Below are positions 55,451 through 64,000 of a stretch of 64,000 nt of DNA, one piece after another. Each line of letters starts with the position of its first letter. Position 1 is the stretch's first letter. The position numbers were made by a program, and so were the translations under genes. This stretch comes from Hemibagrus wyckioides (lineage: Eukaryota > Chordata > Actinopteri > Siluriformes > Bagridae): NCBI RefSeq assembly GCF_019097595.1, contig NC_080717.1:3020001-3084000 (forward strand). Reading direction: 5' to 3'. The notes beneath the pieces are model-generated. The model saw only the letters and a program-made list of their open reading frames with translations. It made no database searches and was not told the origin of the DNA.

Positions 55451-57492
55451 GTTACAGCATTACAGTTTTACATACTGTAGTGTTTCAGTGTTACAGTGTT
55501 ACATACTGTAATGTTTCAGCGTTCAGTGTTACAGCATTACAGTTTTACATACTGTAGTGTTTCAGCCTTCAGTGTTACAGCATTACAGTTTTACATATTG
55601 TAGTGTTTCAGCGTTCAGTGTTACAGCATTACAGTTTTACATACTGTAGTGTTTCAGCCTTCAGTGTTACAGCATTACAGTTTTACATACTGTAGTGTTT
55701 CAGCGTTCAGTGTTACAGCATTACAGTTTTACATACTGTAGTGTTTCAGTGTTAAAGCATTACAGTTTTACATACTGTAGTGTTTCAGTGTTACAGTGTT
55801 ACATACTGTAGTGTTTCAGTGTTCAGTGTTACAGCATTACAGTTTTACATACTGTAGTGTTTCAGTGTTACAGCATTACAGTTTTACATACTGTAGTGTT
55901 TCAGTGTTACAGCATTACAGTTTTACATACTGTAGTGTTTCAGTGTTACAGTATTACATACTGTAATGTTTCAGCGTTCAGTGTTACAGCATTACAGTTT
56001 TACATACTGTAGTGTTTCAGCCTTCAGTGTTACAGCATTACAGTTTTACATACTGTAGTGTTTCAGCCTTCAGTGTTACAGCATTACAGTTTTACATACT
56101 GTAGTGTTTCAGTGTTACAGCATTACAGTTTTACATACTGTAGTGTTTCAGTGTTACAGTGTTACATACTGTAATGTTTCAGCGGTCAGTGTTACAGCAT
56201 TACAGTTTTACATACTGTAGTGTTTCAGTGTTACAGCATAACAGTTTTACATACTGTAGTGTTTCAGCCTTCAGTGTTACAGCATTACAGTTTTACATAC
56301 TGTAGTGTTTCAGTGTTACAGTATTACATACTGTAATGTTTCAGCGTTCAGTGTTACAGCATTACAGTTTTACATACTGTAGTGTTTCAGCCTTCAGTGT
56401 TACAGCATTACAGTTTTACATACTGTAGTGTTTCAGCCTTCAGTGTTACAGCATTACAGTTTTACATACTGTAGTGTTTCAGTGTTACAGCATTACAGTT
56501 TTACATACTGTAGTGTTTCAGTGTTCAGTGTTACAGCATTACAGTTTTACATACTGTAGTGTTTCAGCCTTCAGTGTTACAGCATTACAGTTTTACATAC
56601 TGTAGTGTTTCAGCCTTCAGTGTTACAGCATTACAGTTTTACATACTGTAGTGTTTCAGTGTTACAGTGTTACAGTTTTACATACTGTAGTGTTTCAGCG
56701 TTCAGTGTTACAGCATTACAGTTTTACATACTGTAGTGTTTCAGTGTTACAGCATTACAGTTTTACATACTGTAGTGTTTCAGTGTTAAAGCATTACAGT
56801 TTTACATGCTGTAGTGTTTCAGTGTTCAGTGTTACAGCATTACAGTTTTACATACTGTAGTGTTTCAGTGTTACAGCATTACAGTTTTACATACTGTAGT
56901 GTTTCAGTGTTACAGCATTACAGTTTTACATACTGTAGTGTTTCAGTGTTACAGCATTACAGTTTTACATACTGTAGTGTTTCAGTGTTACAGTGTTACA
57001 GTTTTACATACTGTAGTGTTTCAGTGTTACAGTGTTACATACTGTAATGTTTCAGCGGTCAGTGTTACAGCATTACAGTTTTACATACTGTAGTGTTTCA
57101 GTGTTACAGCATTACAGTTTTACATACTGTAGTGTTTCAGCCTTCAGTGTTACAGCATTACAGTTTTACATACTGTAGTGTTTCAGCGTTCAGTGTTACA
57201 GCATTACAGTTTTACATACTGTAGTGTTTCAGTGTCAAAGCATTACAGTTTTACATACTGTAGTGTTTCAGTGTTACAGTGTTACATACTGTAGTGTTTC
57301 AGCGTTCAGTGTTACAGCATTACAGTTTTACATACTGTAGTGTTTCAGTGTTACAGCATTACAGTGCTACATACTGTAGTGTTTCAGTGTTACAGTGTTA
57401 CATACTGTAGTGTTTCAGTGTTACAGTGTTACATACTGTAATGTTTCAGCGTTCAGTGTTACAGCATTACAGTTTTACATACTGTAGTGTTT
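55451..57492 (+). repeat. Higher-order duplication within satellite, copy 1
   Basis: The order of unit types and rare variants here is repeated in copy 2 at an offset of 2162 bp (2169 bp after about 56821). Diagnostic matches: TTAAAGC at 55752/57914, CGGTCAG at 56183/58345, GCATAACAG at 56236/58398, CAGTATTACA at 56319/58481, CAGTGCTACAT at 57362/59531. Confidence 0.88.
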
Positions 57493-57612
57493 CAGCCTTC
57501 AGTGTTACAGCATTACAGTTTTACATACTGTAGTGTTTCAGTGTTACAGCATTACAGTTTTACATACTGTAGTGTTTCAGTGTTACAGCATTACAGTTTT
57601 ACATACTGTAGT

Positions 57613-59661
57613 GTTACAGTGTTACAGTTTTACATACTGTAGTGTTTCAGTGTTACAGTGTTACATACTGTAATGTTTCAGCGGTCAGTGTTACAGCATT
57701 ACAGTTTTACATACTGTAGTGTTTCAGCCTTCAGTGTTACAGCATTACAGTTTTACATACTGTAGTGTTTCAGCGTTCACTGTTACAGCATTACAGTTTT
57801 ACATACTGTAGTGTTTCAGCATTCAGTGTTACAGCATTACAGTTTTACATACTGTAGTGTTTCAGCGTTCAGTGTTACAGCATTACAGTTTTACATACTG
57901 TAGTGTTTCAGTGTTAAAGCATTACAGTTTTACATACTGTAGTGTTTCAGTGTTACAGTGTTACATACTGTAGTGTTTCAGTGTTCAGTGTTACAGCATT
58001 ACAGTTTTACATACTGTAGTGTTTCAGTGTTACAGCATTACAGTTTTACATACTGTAGTGTTTCAGTGTTACAGCATTACAGTTTTACATACTGTAGTGT
58101 TTCAGTGTTACAGTGTTACATACTGTAATGTTTCAGCGTTCAGTGTTACAGCATTACAGTTTTACATACTGTAGTGTTTCAGCCTTCAGTGTTACAGCAT
58201 TACAGTTTTACATACTGTAGTGTTTCAGCCTTCAGTGTTACAGCATTACAGTTTTACATACTGTAGTGTTTCAGTGTTACAGCATTACAGTTTTACATAC
58301 TGTAGTGTTTCAGTGTTACAGTGTTACATACTGTAATGTTTCAGCGGTCAGTGTTACAGCATTACAGTTTTACATACTGTAGTGTTTCAGTGTTACAGCA
58401 TAACAGTTTTACATACTGTAGTGTTTCAGCCTTCAGTGTTACAGCATTACAGTTTTACATACTGTAGTGTTTCAGTGTTACAGTATTACATACTGTAATG
58501 TTTCAGCGTTCAGTGTTACAGCATTACAGTTTTACATACTGTAGTGTTTCAGCCTTCAGTGTTACAGCATTACAGTTTTACATACTGTAGTGTTTCAGCC
58601 TTCAGTGTTACAGCATTACAGTTTTACATACTGTAGTGTTTCAGTGTTACAGCATTACAGTTTTACATACTGTAGTGTTTCAGTGTTCAGTGTTACAGCA
58701 TTACAGTTTTACATACTGTAGTGTTTCAGCCTTCAGTGTTACAGCATTACAGTTTTACATACTGTAGTGTTTCAGCCTTCAGTGTTACAGCATTACAGTT
58801 TTACATACTGTAGTGTTTCAGTGTTACAGCATTACAGTTTTACATACTGTAGTGTTTCAGTGTTCAGTGTTACAGCATTACAGTTTTACATACTGTAGTG
58901 TTTCAGTGTTACAGCATTACAGTTTTACATACTGTAGTGTTTCAGTGTTCAGTGTTACAGCATTACAGTTTTACATACTGTAGTGTTTCAGCTTTCAGTG
59001 TTACAGCATTACAGTTTTACATACTGTAGTGTTTCAGTGTTACAGCATTACAGTTTTACATACTGTAGTGTTTCAGTGTTACAGCATTACAGTTTTACAT
59101 ACTGTAGTGTTTCAGTGTTACAGCATTACAGTTTTACATACTGTAGTGTTTCAGTGTTACAGCATTACAGTTTTACATACTGTAGTGTTTCAGTGTTACA
59201 GTGTTACATACTGTAATGTTTCAGCGGTCAGTGTTACAGCATTACAGTTTTACATACTGTAGTGTTTCAGTGTTACAGCATTACAGTTTTACATACTGTA
59301 GTGTTTCAGCCTTCAGTGTTACAGCATTACAGTTTTACATACTGTAGTGTTTCAGCGTTCAGTGTTACAGCATTACAGTTTTGCATACTGTAGTGTTTCA
59401 GTGTTACAGCATTACAGTTTTACATACTGTAGTGTTTCAGTGTTACAGTGTTACATACTGTAGTGTTTCAGTGTTCAGTGTTACAGCATTACAGTTTTAC
59501 ATACTGTAGTGTTTCAGTGTTACAACATTACAGTGCTACATACTGTAGTGTTTCAGTGTTACAGTGCTACATACTGTAGTGTTTCAGTGTTACCGTGTTA
59601 CATACTGTAATGTTTCAGCGTTCAGTGTTACAGCATTACAGTTTTACATACTGTAGTGTTT
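57613..59661 (+). repeat. Higher-order duplication within satellite, copy 2
   Basis: Follows copy 1 unit for unit, with one 39-bp unit replaced by a 46-bp one near 58945-58990 (changing the offset by 7 bp) and scattered substitutions. Identity ends near 59661, where the 7-bp insert variants stop matching. Confidence 0.88.
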
Positions 59662-62600
59662 CAGTGTTACAGCATTACAGTTTTACATACTGTAGTGTTT
59701 CAGTGTTACAGCATTACAGTTTTACATACTGTAGTGTTTCAGTGTTAAAGCATTACAGTTTTACATACTGTAGTGTTTCAGTGTTACAGTGTTACATACT
59801 GTAGTGTTTCAGCGTTCAGTGTTACAGCATTACAGTTTTACATACTGTAGTGTTTCAGTGTTACATCATTACAGTGCTACATACTGTAGTGTTTCAGTGT
59901 TACAGTGTTACATACTGTAGTGTTTCAGTGTTCAGTGTTACAGCATTACAGTTTTACATACTGTAGTGTTTCAGTGTTACAGTGTTACATACTGTAATGT
60001 TTCAGCGTTCAGTGTTACAGCATTACAGTTTTACATACTGTAGTGTTTCAGTATTACAGCATTACAGTTTTACATACTGTAGTGTTTCAGTGTTACAGCA
60101 TTACAGTTTTACATACTGTAGTGTTTCAGTGTTACAGCATTACAGTTTTACATACTGTAGTGTTTCAGTGTTACAGTGTTACATACTGTAATGTTTCAGC
60201 GTTCAGTGTTACAGCATTACAGTTTTACATACTGTAGTGTTTCAGTGTTGCAGCATTACAGTTTTACATAATGTAGTGTTTCAGCCTTCAGTGTTACAGC
60301 ATTACAGTTTTACATACTGTAGTGTTTCAGCATTCAGTGTTACAGCATTACAGTTTTACATACTGTAGTGTTTCAGCGTTCAGTGTTACAGCATTACAGT
60401 TTTACATACTGTAGTGTTTCAGTGTTACAGCATTACAGTGTTACATACTGTAGTGTTTCAGTGTTACAGTGTTACATACTGTAGTGTTTCAGTGTTCAGT
60501 GTTACAGCATTACAGTTTTACATACTGTAGTGTTTCAGTGTTACAGCATTGCAGTTTTACATACTGTAGTGTTTCAGTGTTACAGTGTTATAGTTTTACA
60601 TACTGTAGTGTTTCAGTGTTACAGTGTTACATACTGTAATGTTTCAGCGTTCAGTGTTACAGCATTACAGTTTTACATACTGTAGTGTTTCAGTGTTAAA
60701 GCATTACAGTTTTACATACTGTAGTGTTTCAGTGTTACAGTTTTACATACTGTAGTGTTTCAGCGTTCAGTGTTACAGCATTACAGTTTTACATACTGTA
60801 GTGTTTCAGCGTTCAGTGTTACAGCATTACAGTTTTACATACTGTAGTGTTTCAGTGTTAAAGCATTACAGTTTTACATACTGTAGTGTTTCAGTGTTAC
60901 AGTTTTACATACTGTAGTGTTTCAGCGTTCAGTGTTACAGCATTACAGTTTTACATACTGTAGTGTTTCAGTGTTACAGCATTACAGTTTTACATACTGT
61001 AGTGTTTCAGCATTCAGTGTTACAGCATTACAGTTTTACATACTGTAGTGTTTCAGTGTTAAAGCATTACAGTTTTACATGCTGTAGTGTTTCAGTGTTA
61101 CAGTTTTACATACTGTAGTGTTTCAGCGTTCAGTGTTACAGCATTACAGTTTTACATACTGTAGTGTTTCAGTGTTACAGCATTACAGTGTTACATACTG
61201 TAGTGTTTCAGCGTTCAGTGTTACAGCATTACAGTTTTACATACTGTAGTGTTTCAGTGTTAAAGCATTACAGTTTTACATACTGTAGTGTTTCAGTGTT
61301 ACAGTGTTACATACTGTAGTGTTTCAGCGTTCAGTGTTACAGCATTACAGTTTTACATACTGTAGTGTTTCAGTGTTACAGTGTTACATACTGTAATCTT
61401 TCAGCGTTCAGTGTTACAGCATTACAGTTTTACATACTGTAGTGTTTCAGCGTTCAGTGTTACAGCATTACAGTTTTACATACTGTAGTGTTTCAGTGTT
61501 AAAGCATTACAGTTTTACATACTGTAGTGTTTCAGTGTTACAGTGTTACATACTGTAGTGTTTCAGCGTTCAGTGTTACAGCATTACAGTTTTACATACT
61601 GTAATGTTTCAGCATTCAGTGTTACAGCATTACAGTTTTACATACTGTAGTGTTTCAGCGTTCAGTGTTACAGCATTACAGTTTTACATACTGTAGTGTT
61701 TCAGCGTTCAGTGTTACAGCATTACAGTTTTACATACTGTAGTGTTTCAGTGTTAAAGCATTACAGTTTTACATACTGTAGTGTTTCAGTGTTACAGTGT
61801 TACATACTGTAATGTTTCAGCGTTCAGTGTTACAGCATTACAGTTTTACATACTGTAGTGTTTCAGCGTTCAGTGTTACAGCATTACAGTTTTACATACT
61901 GTAGTGTTTCAGTGTTACAACATTACAGTTTTACATACTGTAGTGTTTCAGTGTTACAGCATTACAGTTTTACATACTGTAGTGTTTCAGTGTTCAGTGT
62001 TACAGCATTACAGTTTTACATACTGTAGTGTTTCAGTGTTACAGCATTACAGTTTTACATACTGTAGTGTTTCAGTGTTACAGCATTACAGTTTTACATA
62101 CTGTAGTGTTTCAGTGTTACAGCATTATAGTTTTACATACTGTAGTGTTTCAGTGTTACAGCATTACAGTTTTACATACTGTAGTGTTTCAGTGTTCAGT
62201 GTTACAGCATTACAGTTTTACATACTGTAGTGTTTCAGTGTTACAGCATTACAGTTTTACATACTGTAGTGTTTCAGTGTTACAGCATTACAGTTTTACA
62301 TACTGTAGTGTTTCAGTGTTCAGTGTTACAGCATTACAGTTTTACATACTGTAGTGTTTCAGTGTTACAACATTACAGTTTTACATACTGTAGTGTTTCA
62401 GTGTTACAGCATTACAGTTTTACATACTGTAGTGTTTCAGTGTTCACTGTTACAGCATTACAGTTTTACATACTGTAGTGTTTCAGTGTTACAGCATTAC
62501 AGTTTTACATACTGTAGTGTTTCAGTGTTACAGCATTACAGTTTTACATACTGTAGTGTTTCAGCATTCAGTGTTACAGCATTACAGTTTTACATACTGT

Positions 62601-64000
62601 AGTGTTTCAGCGTTCAGTGTTACAGCATTACAGTTTTACATACTGTACTGTTTCAGCCTTCAGTGTTACAGCATTACAGTTTTACATACTGTAGTGTTTC
62701 AGCCTTCAGTGTTACAGCATTACAGTTTTACATACTGTAGTGTTTCAGCGTTCAGTGTTACAGCATTACAGTTTTACATACTGTAGTGTTTCAGTGTTAA
62801 AGCATTACAGTTTTACATACTGTAGTGTTTCAGTGTTACAGTTTTACATACTGTAGTGTTTCAGCGTTCAGTGTTACAGCATTACAGTTTTACATACTGT
62901 AGTGTTTCAGTGTTAAAGCATTACAGTTTTACATACTGTAGTGTTTCAGTGTTACAGTGTTACATACTGTAGTGTTTCAGCGTTCAGTGTTACAGCATTA
63001 CAGTTTTACATACTGTAGTGTTTCAGTGTTACAGTGTTACAGCATTACAGTTTTACATACTGTAGTGTTTCAGCGTTCAGTGTTACAGCATTACAGTTTT
63101 ACATACTGTAGTGTTTCAGTGTTACAGCATTACAGTTTTACATACTGTAGTGTTTCAGTGTTACAGTGTTACATACTGTAATGTTTCAGCGTTCAGTGTT
63201 ACAGCATTACAGTTTTACATACTGTAGTGTTTCAGTGTTACAGCATTACAGTTTTACATACTGTAGTGTTACAGCATTACAGTTTTACATACTGTAGTGT
63301 TTCAGCATTCAGTGTTACAGCATTACAGTTTTACATACTGTAGTGTTTCAGCCTTCAGTGTTACAGCATTACAGTTTTACATACTGTAGTGTTTCAGCGT
63401 TACAGCATTACAGTGTTACATACTGTAGTGTTTCAGTGTTACATTGTTACATACTGTAGTGTTTCAGCGTTCAGTGTTACAGCATTACAGTTTTACATAC
63501 TGTAGTGTTTCAGTGTTACAGTGTTACAGCATTACAGTTTTACATACTGTAGTGTTTCAGCGTTCAGTGTTACAGCATTACAGTTTTACATACTGTAGTG
63601 TTACAGCATTACAGTTTTACATACTGTAGTGTTTCAGTGTTACAGCATTACAGTTTTACATACTGTAGTGTTTCAGTGTTACAGTGTTACAGTTTTACAT
63701 ACTGTAGTGTTTCAGTGTTCAGTGTTACAGCATTACAGTTTTACATACTGTAGTGTTTCAGTGTTACATTGTTACATACTGTAATGTTTCAGCGTTCAGT
63801 GTTACAGCATTACAGTTTTACATACTGTAGTGTTTCAGTGTTACAGCATTACAGTTTTACATACTGTAGTGTTTCAGTGTTACAGTGTTACAGTTTTACA
63901 TACTGTAGTGTTTCAGTGTTCCAGTGTTACATACTGTAGTGTTTCAGCGTTCAGTGTTACAGCATTACAGTTTTACATACTGTAGTGTTTCAGCGTTCAG

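Larger units (their letters stand above)
54370..64000 (+). repeat. Satellite array of 31/39/46-bp units (~235 units), open at right edge
   Basis: The basic 39-bp unit is TGTTACAGCATTACAGTTTT followed by ACATACTGTAGTGTTTCAG. A 46-bp form has a 7-bp insert (CGTTCAG, CCTTCAG, CATTCAG, TGTTCAG, CGGTCAG or CTTTCAG). A 31-bp form lacks 8 bp (TGTTACAGTGTTACATACTG then TAATGTTTCAG, or the TGTTACAGTTTTACATAC type). Units are nearly identical from about 54600 on; 54370-54600 is a diverged edge. Because 39 bp is 13 codons, frames stay open with a 13-residue period, but none is a gene. The array continues beyond the window. Confidence 0.98.

Noticed and set aside
55140..63629. Repeated 60-108-codon frames with a 13-residue period in the satellite
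   Set aside because: 39 bp equals 13 codons, so open frames are automatic; 46-bp and 31-bp units break the frame and no start or splice context is conserved.
54600..64000. CRISPR-like appearance (regular repeats with variable short parts)
   Set aside because: There are no unique spacers: the whole unit is repeated and variable parts are 7-bp variants. The surrounding DNA is clearly vertebrate.

Overview
The window is vertebrate nuclear DNA, almost certainly from a teleost fish. The evidence is dense microsatellites, Tc1-type transposon relics, tRNA-derived SINEs, microsatellite-tailed retrotransposon ends and several interspersed repeats I recognise from teleost genomes. A catfish or another ostariophysan would fit, but that is a guess. 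There is no prokaryotic gene organisation, no intact protein-coding gene and no RNA gene beyond tRNA-derived SINEs. The longest open frames lie in tandem repeats or transposon remains.

Layout. 1-4.4 kb: A+T-rich DNA with a decayed ~150-bp tandem repeat, a small Tc1-like non-autonomous relic and an exact 58-bp minisatellite. 4.4-11.9 kb: mostly unique DNA with microsatellites, a (GT)56 tract and an 18-bp minisatellite. 11.9-13.4 kb: two abutting Tc1-family relics in opposite orientation. 13.9-20.0 kb: a GT-rich minisatellite facing a CA-rich one, running into about 5 kb of G-poor A/C/T tandem repeat with a 0.75-kb internal tandem duplication. 21-31 kb: unique, regulatory-looking stretches mixed with SINEs, a 23-bp minisatellite and microsatellites. 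31-37 kb: a polypyrimidine block, a pair of inverted minisatellites and old interspersed repeats. 38-46 kb: two more Tc1-family deletion derivatives and a seven-unit A+T-rich satellite. 46-50 kb: a conserved-looking block, CATC/TATC repeats, a SINE and a GA-rich minisatellite. 50-54 kb: unique DNA with a possible terminal exon. 54.4-64.0 kb: a satellite array of 31/39/46-bp units that runs off the right edge.

Genes. If a gene is present it would be as widely spaced small exons in large introns. The best candidates, all on the + strand, are a possible terminal exon (53539-53655) and a 28-bp micro-exon with strong splice signals (41993-42020). Both need transcript support, because pseudo-exons of this quality are common. 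Several non-repetitive stretches rich in homeodomain-type TAATTA words could be conserved non-coding elements, which would fit a gene desert or a large intron near a developmental gene. The clearest structure in the window is its tandem-repeat architecture: inverted minisatellite pairs, a strand-asymmetric domain, and higher-order duplications inside two arrays.
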